This document shows, piece after piece, positions 1-5,271 of a stretch of DNA of 6,166 nucleotides. Both the position numbers and the translations under genes were made by a program. The notes under the pieces are model-generated. The model was not told the origin of the DNA. It worked only from the letters and a program-made list of their open reading frames with translations, and made no database searches. Source of the DNA: Desulfobulbaceae bacterium. Its GTDB lineage: Bacteria; Desulfobacterota; Desulfobulbia; Desulfobulbales; DAOVSZ01. How positions within the stretch are numbered: the first letter of the stretch is position 1; the number at the start of each line of letters is the position of its first letter. Where the stretch lies: contig DAOVSZ010000173.1 of NCBI GenBank assembly GCA_030627725.1, positions 1-6,166 of the forward strand. The letters are read 5' to 3'.

Positions 1-1
1 A

Positions 2-181
2 AAGATTCCAATTTACCTTTTTTTTTCGTATGAGGGAATAATTTTTCTTGGTCGATTTGAATTTCAGGTAACTGATCACGGGGGAAAGCGACTTCATGGC
101 AGTCATCTCCCATATTCTGTAAGCGCTCACGATTTAATGGATTTCTGGTCAAGTAAGGGAGGTTGTGGTAACATTCTATAA
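2..181 (+). CDS. Possible C-terminal end of an unidentified protein (partial at window edge)
   Basis: One + frame is open from the window edge to a TAA at 179-181, giving 59 residues that include HGSHLPYSVSAHDLMDFW and end in GCGNIL. The stop lies 2 nt before the ATG of the membrane protease gene. That spacing is typical of an operon and could allow translational coupling, since the protease start has no Shine-Dalgarno at a normal distance; the nearest, GGGAGG at 157-162, is 21 nt away. I recognise no family. The frame could be spurious because the minus strand over 1-203 is also open, and its peptide looks equally protein-like. This stretch is AT-rich and has long T-runs. The call rests mainly on the junction with the next gene and the + orientation of the neighbours. 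Confidence 0.35.
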   Translation, partial: KIPIYLFFSYEGIIFLGRFEFQVTDHGGKRLHGSHLPYSVSAHDLMDFWSSKGGCGNIL

Positions 182-183
182 TA

Positions 184-669
184 ATGAACTCAATTTTTAT
201 CCTTTATATATGTGTCCAGGCTCTTGAGCACCTCGTCAGCTTTTTGAACCTGCATCACCTGGCAGTACACGGCGCTAAAGTTCCCCGAGGTTTTGGAAAG
301 TATATCAGCAGTGATGTGCTGAGCGGGATGCGCGATTATACTCTGGCCCGGGAAAGGGTGTCTCTTGTTGCCTCTCTCATGGATGCCGTGGTGACGATTC
401 TTTTTATCTTCGGAGGAATACTGATCTGGTATACAAACTGGTTCAGCTCTCTCCAGTGGTCGTTTGTCATTGCATCCACCCTGTTTTTCCTTTTTATCTT
501 CTACATCGAGACCCTTTTCAAGATACCTTTCAGTCTGTACAGCACCTTCCGTGTCGAGCAGAAGTACGGATTCAACAGGCAGACTTCGGGCCTCTGGTGC
601 ATGGATCTCATCAAATCACTTTTTCTCGGCACTGTCCTCTATGCCGTTCTTCTCTCCGGCGCCTTCTAG
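184..669 (+). CDS. N-terminal membrane half of a Ste24/CAAX-type M48 protease, ending at an in-frame amber codon
   Basis: This 161-residue segment matches the N-terminal multi-helix domain (Peptidase_M48_N) that precedes the catalytic domain in Ste24/CAAX prenyl protease 1 homologues. Hydrophobic segments lie at about residues 3-20, 60-83, 92-112 and 143-160. The best family signature is PFSLYSTFRVEQKYGFNRQT (115-134), the conserved loop of these proteins. It carries no catalytic residues; those are in the segment starting at 676, in the same reading frame. Only the TAG codon and two further codons (ATT ATC) separate the two ORFs. Read together they give one protein of about 408 residues, the usual Ste24 length. 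The start at 184 fits the family N-terminus, and an in-frame TAA at 169-171 excludes an earlier one. In bacteria these are inner-membrane zinc proteases whose substrates are mostly unknown. On its own this fragment would be inactive. Confidence 0.8.
   Translation: MNSIFILYICVQALEHLVSFLNLHHLAVHGAKVPRGFGKYISSDVLSGMRDYTLARERVSLVASLMDAVVTILFIFGGILIWYTNWFSSLQWSFVIASTLFFLFIFYIETLFKIPFSLYSTFRVEQKYGFNRQTSGLWCMDLIKSLFLGTVLYAVLLSGAF
667..669 (+). other. In-frame TAG (amber) codon interrupting the Ste24-like protease
   Basis: The codons run GGC GCC TTC TAG ATT ATC ATG ACG, in the frame of both flanking ORFs. The codon falls in the loop or helix end just before the GYWW motif. From memory of the family, a tryptophan is common at about this position, so a single TGG-to-TAG change would explain it. 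No Shine-Dalgarno precedes the ATG at 676, so independent initiation there is not well supported. Reinitiation after the stop is possible given the 6-nt gap. Readthrough, a recent nonsense mutation and sequencing error cannot be separated from this sequence alone. Confidence 0.7.
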
Positions 670-675
670 ATTATC

Positions 676-1410
676 ATGACGTTTCCCGGATACTGGTGGC
701 TGATCACCTGGCTTTTTTTTCTCTCTTTCAGTGTCATTCTTATGTATCTGGCTCCGTATGTGATCGAACCGTTGTTTAACACATTTACTCCGATTGAGGA
801 CAAATCCCTGGAAGAGAAGATCCGGCATCTGATGGACAAGGTCGGAATTTCCATTACCCGTGTTTTTACTATGGATGCCTCAAAAAGGAGCAGTCACGGG
901 AATGCCTATTTCAGCGGCATCGGGCGTGTCAAACGCATTGTCCTCTTTGACACACTTTTAAAAACAAACTCTCATGATGAGATCCTTGCCATTCTTGCCC
1001 ATGAAGCGGGACACTGGAAAAAGAAACATATCTTCAAGAGGCTGGCTGTTATGGAAGGGTTGGCGCTTGCCGGCATATACATCGTCTACCTGCTTGTTCA
1101 GGGCGATATGCTTACAGAGATGTTCGGCCTTACGGATCCTCCCCTTTATGCAAAGCTGCTTCTGGCCGGTTTTCTGGGGGGCCTTCTGTCGTTTTTTGTG
1201 CGGCCTTTTCATAATTGGTATTCGCGGAAACATGAATGGGAGGCTGACGCCTTTGCGGCAGATCTTACAGGTGATCCCACGGCAATGGCACGGGCGCTCA
1301 TCAAGCTTGGCCGTGATAACCTTTCGAACCTCCATCCCCACCCGTGGTATGCTGCCTTGCATTACAGTCATCCTCCCTTGGCGCAACGGGTCCGGCGTCT
1401 TCTGCAATAA
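676..1410 (+). CDS. Catalytic domain of the Ste24/CAAX-type M48 zinc metalloprotease
   Basis: This 244-residue segment is the peptidase half of a Ste24-family M48 protease. It carries SKRSSHGNAYFSGIG (69-83), the family motif around the active-site cleft. The zinc site HEAGH is at 109-113 (H109 and H113 ligands, E110 catalytic), and the third ligand is Glu189 in HEWEADAFA. SHPPLAQRV (231-239) is the usual C-terminal motif. Hydrophobic segments at about 9-28, 124-142 and 157-176 are the expected membrane helices. Every catalytic residue is present, so the sequence shows no decay beyond the upstream amber codon. The ATG at 676 is only where the frame resumes after TAG; it has no ribosome binding site, and the natural start is probably 184. 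The gene ends 9 nt before the methyltransferase start, so the two are probably cotranscribed. Confidence 0.85.
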   Translation: MTFPGYWWLITWLFFLSFSVILMYLAPYVIEPLFNTFTPIEDKSLEEKIRHLMDKVGISITRVFTMDASKRSSHGNAYFSGIGRVKRIVLFDTLLKTNSHDEILAILAHEAGHWKKKHIFKRLAVMEGLALAGIYIVYLLVQGDMLTEMFGLTDPPLYAKLLLAGFLGGLLSFFVRPFHNWYSRKHEWEADAFAADLTGDPTAMARALIKLGRDNLSNLHPHPWYAALHYSHPPLAQRVRRLLQ

Positions 1411-1419
1411 AGGTGATTT

Positions 1420-2085
1420 ATGGATTTGTCAAAAAAATCTCATCGGGAAATCGTCAAGGTTTTTCATGATCGGGCACATGAATATGATGGCTGGTTTGAG
1501 GAAAGCCTTGTGTATAAAAACGAATTGGCTGCCTTGAAAGACCTGCATACGGCACTTTCCGGGCCGAAATTTGAAATTGGTGTCGGGCCCGGCCGTTTTG
1601 CCGGGGACTTAGGTGTTTCATTCGGGCTTGACCCGGCGGAAGGTCCTTTGCGGATTGCAATGACACGAGGCGTTAGTCCCTGCCGGGCAGTAGGCGAGGC
1701 GTTGCCGCTTCGAGACAGGTGTGTCTCCACCCTCTATATTCTCTTTACCTTCTGCTTTCTTCAGGACCCGGGAAAAGTGCTTAAGGAATGTTGCCGGGTA
1801 CTGAAGGGAAAAGGGCATCTGGTTTTAGGTGTCATTCCGAATTCCAGCCCCTGGGGGCAGGCGTTGTTGCGGAAAAAGGAGGAGGGGCATCCTTTTTACA
1901 GACATGCGACATTCTATTCAACAGATGAGGTCCTTGGCCTGTTGGAGGAGTCAGGGCTTAATGTTGTCGAGTCAAGGTCAGGGCTTTTGCATCCACCTGA
2001 TATGTTGAAAGGACTGGAAAATTCAATTGAGGGTATTCATGCGCAGGCCGGGTTTGTTGTCATGGTTGCCTCCAAAAAAGAATAA
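1420..2085 (+). CDS. Class I SAM-dependent methyltransferase
   Basis: This 221-residue protein has the Rossmann-fold methyltransferase motifs in order. Motif I is EIGVGPGRF (52-60), the SAM-binding glycine loop. An acidic residue ends strand 2 at GLD (69-71). The post-II motif GEALPLRD (92-99) is the AEALPF-type signature of the Methyltransf_11/UbiE-like group. Strand 4 and the helix after it are TFCFLQDPGKVLKECCRVLKG (110-130), followed by a strand at GHLVLGVIP. The N-terminus (VFHDRAHEYDGWF) resembles the YD.WF entry helix common in this group. The substrate cannot be told; small-molecule or lipid methylation is as likely as any. AGGTGA (1411-1416) is a well-placed ribosome binding site 3 nt before the ATG and starts right after the protease stop codon. 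Cotranscription with the protease is likely. Confidence 0.87.
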   Translation: MDLSKKSHREIVKVFHDRAHEYDGWFEESLVYKNELAALKDLHTALSGPKFEIGVGPGRFAGDLGVSFGLDPAEGPLRIAMTRGVSPCRAVGEALPLRDRCVSTLYILFTFCFLQDPGKVLKECCRVLKGKGHLVLGVIPNSSPWGQALLRKKEEGHPFYRHATFYSTDEVLGLLEESGLNVVESRSGLLHPPDMLKGLENSIEGIHAQAGFVVMVASKKE

Positions 2086-2088
2086 AAC

Positions 2089-2119
2089 TTGACTAATATC
2101 GGCATGTTGGAGTTATAAT
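2089..2119 (+). promoter_or_regulatory. Putative sigma70-type promoter for the acidic protein gene
   Basis: TTGACT (2089-2094) and a perfect TATAAT (2114-2119) are separated by 19 nt, slightly longer than the ideal 17. It lies just after the methyltransferase stop and would give a leader of about 110 nt before the ATG at 2236. A second TATAAT at 2195-2200 has no convincing -35 partner. I see no clear terminator between the methyltransferase and this promoter. Confidence 0.45.
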
Positions 2120-2235
2120 GTTTTATGGTGGCTCTGTGCATCGCATGTGCGGGCCTTTAAAGTTGTTTTGTGAAAACGCCGATTAACCTCTATATATAAT
2201 GAGAATTTTATAAATTTCGGCCGGAGAGATGCCTT

Positions 2236-3369
2236 ATGACGACAAAGAAGATCCCTGAGATTACGCTTGAAGTTACCAGTGGCACTTTTAAGATCTGCAC
2301 TGAGGAGGTCGCTTGCAATGTGACTGTGATCGGGCTCCCGGACGCACCTGCCGCCGGTACGGTTGAGGTGGCTGCCGAACCGGCGCTGATGCCGGCTGTT
2401 GAGGAGTCCGTCCCTGTCCCGGATGTTATGGGAAGCATCCTGGAGGACGCTGCCAAGCCGGCGCCTGAAGAACTTGTGCAACTTCCGAAGGACGATTATT
2501 TTGAGGTTTTGGCTGGTGAATTTGCGCAGGAACTTGGAAATATAGCCGATTACGCCTATTCTAACATCACCGGTTCACCGTCGCCGGAGGCAGAGGCCAC
2601 CCAAAAACTACTGGCGGCGAGGTCGAGTGTGCAAAAGGTGGCCTCGAAGGCGGAAAGGCGGGCGACTGATCTTGCGGCAGGCATTGGCAAGCTCCAGTCC
2701 AAGATAGTTGATCTGCGTTTTTCCCTCACCTTTCTGAAAAATCATGCCCTGTTTAAGCCCCTTGAGGGCGAGGGCGAGGGCGACCTCTCGATTTCAATGA
2801 GCATTGATGATCAAACCAAGATTTTAACTAAAATTACAGCAGCGTTCAATACGGCCCAGGCGCTGAGCGATGCTGTTTCCGAGTTGAAAAAAACCGTGGG
2901 ATCTGCGGACGAACTTGCGGAAGGATCTGTGGCGCCGGCCATGCAACTCCTTGATAATCTTCAGGAAGAACTGCTGAAGAGCGCTGTAACGTTTGGGTCC
3001 CAGGTCAAGCAGAAAATAAGCGACCCAGAGATAACAGTCGAGCAGAGTAAGGAGATTGCCAGGCAGGAGATTGAGTCTCGGGCGGAAGAGTTAGAAGAGG
3101 ATATGCCGGATGAAGAGCCAGGAGCTGTTGTCGATGATGAGCCGCCGCTTGAAGAAGAACTGGTGCTTGGTGATGAGCCGCCGGCTGAAGAATCTTTAGC
3201 AGAAGATATGCCTGCTGAAGAAGAACTGATGCTTGGTGATGAGCCGGAGGAAAGTGAAGTGTCTGCGGAAGCGGAGTCGGAGACGGCAGGAGAGGCCGCT
3301 GCTGCGGGCGAGGAAGGGGAAATGTCGGATGAAGAGGCCTTGAAGCGTTTCCAGGAGTTAGGGATTTAA
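2236..3369 (+). CDS. Acidic, helical, repeat-tailed protein of unknown function
   Basis: I do not recognise this 377-residue protein. It has no signal peptide or membrane segment, so it is probably cytoplasmic. Residues 8-34 look like a short beta-rich region with Cys21 and Cys27. Residues 37-80 are an Ala/Pro/Glu-rich linker. Residues 88-280 are mostly amphipathic helix and may form coiled coil (for example around 120-160 and 195-265). Residues 280-365 are extremely acidic and contain a near-duplicate: EEELVLGDEP (306-315) and EEELMLGDEP (328-337). The last residues, SDEEALKRFQELGI, form a short predicted helix ending in Leu-Gly-hydrophobic, loosely like the CheY-binding tail of CheZ. That similarity is weak and suggests but does not show a role as a partner-binding tail. 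GGAGAG (2223-2228) supports the ATG at 2236. The gene appears to stand alone, with its own promoter. Confidence 0.85.
   Translation: MTTKKIPEITLEVTSGTFKICTEEVACNVTVIGLPDAPAAGTVEVAAEPALMPAVEESVPVPDVMGSILEDAAKPAPEELVQLPKDDYFEVLAGEFAQELGNIADYAYSNITGSPSPEAEATQKLLAARSSVQKVASKAERRATDLAAGIGKLQSKIVDLRFSLTFLKNHALFKPLEGEGEGDLSISMSIDDQTKILTKITAAFNTAQALSDAVSELKKTVGSADELAEGSVAPAMQLLDNLQEELLKSAVTFGSQVKQKISDPEITVEQSKEIARQEIESRAEELEEDMPDEEPGAVVDDEPPLEEELVLGDEPPAEESLAEDMPAEEELMLGDEPEESEVSAEAESETAGEAAAAGEEGEMSDEEALKRFQELGI
3151..3246 (+). repeat. Two 30-bp direct repeats, 66-bp period, inside the acidic protein gene
   Basis: The copies at 3151-3180 and 3217-3246 differ at one base (GTG versus ATG, so Val versus Met) and keep the reading frame (22-codon period). 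The shorter words GATGAGCCG and GATATGCC recur around them, coding DEPP and EDMP[AD]EE. This suggests a recent in-frame tandem duplication in the acidic tail. Confidence 0.75.
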
Positions 3370-3592
3370 CGCCTGTAACAAATTAACTGACGTATTTCGG
3401 AGTCGGAGTTTATGCACTGTTGTTTAGGGTGCTTACCTGTTTGTCCTTTGGCGCGACTTCGAACTATCTTTCCACAAGTGTTTGTATTGCTGACGTTTAT
3501 CTGTTTATTTCGACAAGGATCATTTCAACCTCTCCCTCCCTCATAAAGGTTCCGAAATCCGGTTTTTTGTTATTTCTGCGAGCTTGTCTTAT
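3370..3592. other. Intergenic stretch with no supported feature
   Basis: The 223 nt between the acidic protein gene and the GIY-YIG gene contain no convincing terminator, promoter or ORF on either strand. The T-run at 3563-3568 follows only a 3-bp CCG/CGG stem, too weak to call. No Shine-Dalgarno sequence precedes the next gene. Confidence 0.5.
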
Positions 3593-3856
3593 ATGACCTC
3601 AAGTAATGCATGGCACGTTTATATGGTGCGCTGTCGTGACGGAACTCTGTATACTGGAATTGCCACGGACCTCAATCGCCGTATTGCCGAGCATAACTCT
3701 GAAAAAAACGGCGCTAAATATACGAGATCACGAAGACCCGTTTGTCTGGTCTACTCCGAGAAGGTCGAGTCAAGGTCTGCCGCCGCAAAACGGGAATACT
3801 GTCTGAGAAGGCTTTCCGTATCAGAAAAAAGAGAATTGATTGACGACGCCTGCTGA
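3593..3856 (+). CDS. GIY-YIG nuclease-fold protein, UPF0213 (YhbQ-like) family
   Basis: This 87-residue protein covers a single GIY-YIG domain, the usual size of the UPF0213/YhbQ family. Signatures are WHVYMVRC (7-14, the GIY strand), LYTGIATDLNRRIAEHN (19-35, with the YIG strand as YTGI and Arg29/Arg30 at the catalytic arginine position), GAKYTRSRRPV (40-50), and Glu68 in AAKREYCLRRLS as the probable metal-binding glutamate. The family is widespread in bacteria. DNA nuclease activity has been reported for some members, but the biological role is uncertain. The ATG at 3593 is preferred; a TTG at 3584 would add three residues, and neither start has a clear ribosome binding site. The gene is isolated, with over 160 nt of non-coding DNA on each side. 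Confidence 0.9.
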   Translation: MTSSNAWHVYMVRCRDGTLYTGIATDLNRRIAEHNSEKNGAKYTRSRRPVCLVYSEKVESRSAAAKREYCLRRLSVSEKRELIDDAC

Positions 3857-3883
3857 ATTCGAGTCCCGATCTTTGCTTTTTGT

Positions 3884-3935
3884 CCCGCTTTCCGCTATAT
3901 CTTTAGGCGTAAAAACATAATCACTTGGAAGCGGG
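3884..3935. repeat. Imperfect inverted repeat downstream of the GIY-YIG gene
   Basis: CCCGCTTTCC (3884-3893) can pair with GGAAGCGGG (3927-3935) with one bulged T, around a 33-nt loop. No T-run follows on the + strand, so it is not a standard rho-independent terminator. It may be a processing site, a weak terminator or chance. Confidence 0.35.
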
Positions 3936-3951
3936 CATAACGATAAAGTAA

Positions 3952-3992
3952 AAGTTTCTCTCAGTGTTTTTTGTAAATCCAGAGAGAGGCTT
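3952..3992 (+). promoter_or_regulatory. Possible leader hairpin upstream of the lipoprotein gene
   Basis: AAGTTTCTCTC (3952-3962) and GAGAGAGGCTT (3982-3992) can form an 11-bp stem with two G-U pairs around a 19-nt loop that contains TTTTTT. It sits 34 nt before the ATG at 4026. It would be a 5'-UTR structure if transcription starts upstream. I see no match to a known riboswitch. Confidence 0.35.
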
Positions 3993-4025
3993 CATCTCCA
4001 ACCAGATCAAAAAAAGAGAACTCTC

Positions 4026-4598
4026 ATGAAGACAAAATTATTTCTTTTCTTTCTCCTTTGCTGTCTGTGCTTCAGCATCGGCTGTTCAAAGGGGCAGGAT
4101 GAAAAAAAGCCGGTCGTTGCCAGAGTGAATGATTTCAATCTTACCTTGGAAGAATTTCAGGTCAGACTGGGTGAAGAACTGGAACTCAGAGATGATGCAA
4201 AGGCAACGCCTGAGGCACGGCTCGATTTTCTTCAGGAATGCATTACAAGAGAGTTGCTGATTCAGGAGGCAAAACGTCGTAAGCTTGACCGCCGGACTGA
4301 CTTTGTAAGGACGATTGAAAGGTACTGGGAATCGACTCTTATCCGTGATCTCTTGGCAATGAAAAACAGCGAGATTGATAAATCGACCAAGGTGAGCCGG
4401 GAGGAGGTCGCGTCACGGTATCAGGAACTCTTCAAAGAATCGGAAAGGGAGAGCATGCCGTCGCTCTCGGATGAACTCGCATATGTGATTGAACAGGAAC
4501 TTGGCGAGCAGAAAAAGACCCGCGTCCTGCAGGAATGGATTGCAGCCCTGCAGCATGCGGCCGTGATAGAAATTGACCAGGATGTTCTCGTTCAATAA
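4026..4598 (+). CDS. SurA-N-like lipoprotein, parvulin domain absent (periplasmic chaperone-like)
   Basis: This 190-residue exported protein has a lysine-started hydrophobic signal (2-19) ending in FSIGC, with Cys20 as the probable lipidated residue. The -3 position is Ser rather than the usual Leu, so the lipobox is not canonical, although Cys at that place followed by SKG fits. The mature part begins VVARVNDFNLTLEEFQVRL (30-48) and continues FLQECITRELLIQEAKRRKLD (68-88). This is the SurA N-terminal chaperone pattern found in PpiC/SurA-type proteins. The C-terminal segment EWIAALQHAAVIEID (170-184) matches the last helix and strand of that domain. The parvulin isomerase domain normally inserted between them is missing, so a chaperone rather than an isomerase role is inferred. 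The ribosome binding site is weak (AGAGAA). The gene ends 15 nt before the HAMP protein start, so they are probably one operon. Confidence 0.82.
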   Translation: MKTKLFLFFLLCCLCFSIGCSKGQDEKKPVVARVNDFNLTLEEFQVRLGEELELRDDAKATPEARLDFLQECITRELLIQEAKRRKLDRRTDFVRTIERYWESTLIRDLLAMKNSEIDKSTKVSREEVASRYQELFKESERESMPSLSDELAYVIEQELGEQKKTRVLQEWIAALQHAAVIEIDQDVLVQ

Positions 4599-4613
4599 GG
4601 AAGGAGTACGATC

Positions 4614-5180
4614 ATGTCCCAGGAAAAGCCGCAATATAAGCGAAGACAGTATCTTATTAAAAAAGAATTTCAGCTCCAGTTGATCTTGAAATTCTGTCTG
4701 TTGCTCTTTATCGGGGTCGTTCTTTCAACAACAATCCTTTTTATGGTCTCTGGAGATACATTGACCACCTCTTTTCAGCATTCACGGCTGATGATCAGGA
4801 ACACGAATATCGCTATTCTTCCGAGTGTTATCTACACCAATCTGATCACCCTGGGGCTCATCTCAATCGCTTCTGCCATTGTTACGCTTTTTGTTTCACA
4901 TAGGATTGCAGGACCTCTGTATCGTATTGAGGCGGAGGTCAAGGAAATCGGTGAAGGTGATCTGACCAGAAAGATCTCTCTCAGGAAAAAAGATCAGACA
5001 GTTGCCCTGGCGGAAAGCGTTAACACGATGACGGCATCACTGCACCGGAAGGTGCGGGAGATCCGTTCCGGTCTGCAGGAGGTCATGGCGGATGTTGAAG
5101 AAGATGGACAAGGTGCTGAGGTACGTTCACGACTGACAACGCTCGCAAGTAAGCTGGATAAAGGCTTTAAATTAGACTGA
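4614..5180 (+). CDS. Two-helix inner-membrane protein with a HAMP domain and no output domain
   Basis: This 188-residue protein starts with a basic stretch, KRRQYLIKKEFQ (9-20). It has a first membrane helix at about 23-45, a short periplasmic loop (46-70), a second helix at about 72-95 and then a HAMP domain (about 95-147). HAMP signatures are the conserved proline in AGPLYRIE (99-106), the GEGDLT turn (113-118) and the second helix through AESVNTMTASL (133-143). A charged, partly coiled tail (145-188) follows. No histidine kinase, methyl-accepting or cyclase domain comes after it, so it is not a complete receptor. Similar stand-alone proteins are, from memory, common in deltaproteobacteria, and their role is unknown. 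AAGGAG (4601-4606) is a strong ribosome binding site 7 nt before the ATG. Its probable operon partner is the preceding lipoprotein. Confidence 0.88.
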   Translation: MSQEKPQYKRRQYLIKKEFQLQLILKFCLLLFIGVVLSTTILFMVSGDTLTTSFQHSRLMIRNTNIAILPSVIYTNLITLGLISIASAIVTLFVSHRIAGPLYRIEAEVKEIGEGDLTRKISLRKKDQTVALAESVNTMTASLHRKVREIRSGLQEVMADVEEDGQGAEVRSRLTTLASKLDKGFKLD

Positions 5181-5201
5181 AGGCTATTTACCTGCGGTGA
5201 A

Positions 5202-5233
5202 GGCACAAAGGCACAGAGTGACAAAGGCACAAA
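5202..5233. repeat. Four tandem copies of an 8-bp unit (GGCACAAA-like)
   Basis: The units are GGCACAAA, GGCACAGA, GTGACAAA and GGCACAAA, followed by GG. They lie between the HAMP gene and the peptidase gene. The GTG-initiated reading frame through this repeat (from 5197) would give a basic peptide of low plausibility, so the repeat is treated as non-coding. From memory, GGCACAAAG-type short repeats occur between genes in several deltaproteobacterial and other genomes. Confidence 0.7.
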
Positions 5234-5271
5234 GGGAAGGAATTTATCTCTTAGATTTATCCAATTCTCCC

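Noticed and set aside
1..203. Minus-strand reading frame as a gene start running off the left edge
   Set aside because: No ribosome binding site before its ATG (113-111) or TTG, it overlaps the protease start, and all confident genes up to 5990 are on the + strand. It is kept only as an alternative.
958..1407. Long minus-strand ORF opposite the M48 domain
   Set aside because: It is the antisense shadow of a gene with intact catalytic motifs and shows no family signature of its own.
3551..3570. Rho-independent terminator before the GIY-YIG gene (CCG-AAATC-CGG then T6)
   Set aside because: The stem is only 3 bp, far too weak.
1966..3778. 14-nt word GTCGAGTCAAGGTC shared by the methyltransferase (about 1966) and GIY-YIG (about 3765) genes
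   Set aside because: Both copies are inside conserved coding sequence with no flanking similarity; most likely chance.
3873..3901. Promoter TTGCTT-N17-TATATC upstream of the lipoprotein gene
   Set aside because: Spacing is good but both boxes match the consensus poorly, and it overlaps the inverted repeat. Not strong enough to list.
3856..3942. TGA of the GIY-YIG gene as selenocysteine, because the frame stays open 28 codons further
   Set aside because: The protein is already the full family length at the TGA and no SECIS-like hairpin directly follows.
5197..5271. GTG-initiated N-terminal extension of the peptidase
   Set aside because: Encoded by the tandem repeat, no ribosome binding site, and it would place 25 residues before an obvious signal peptide.
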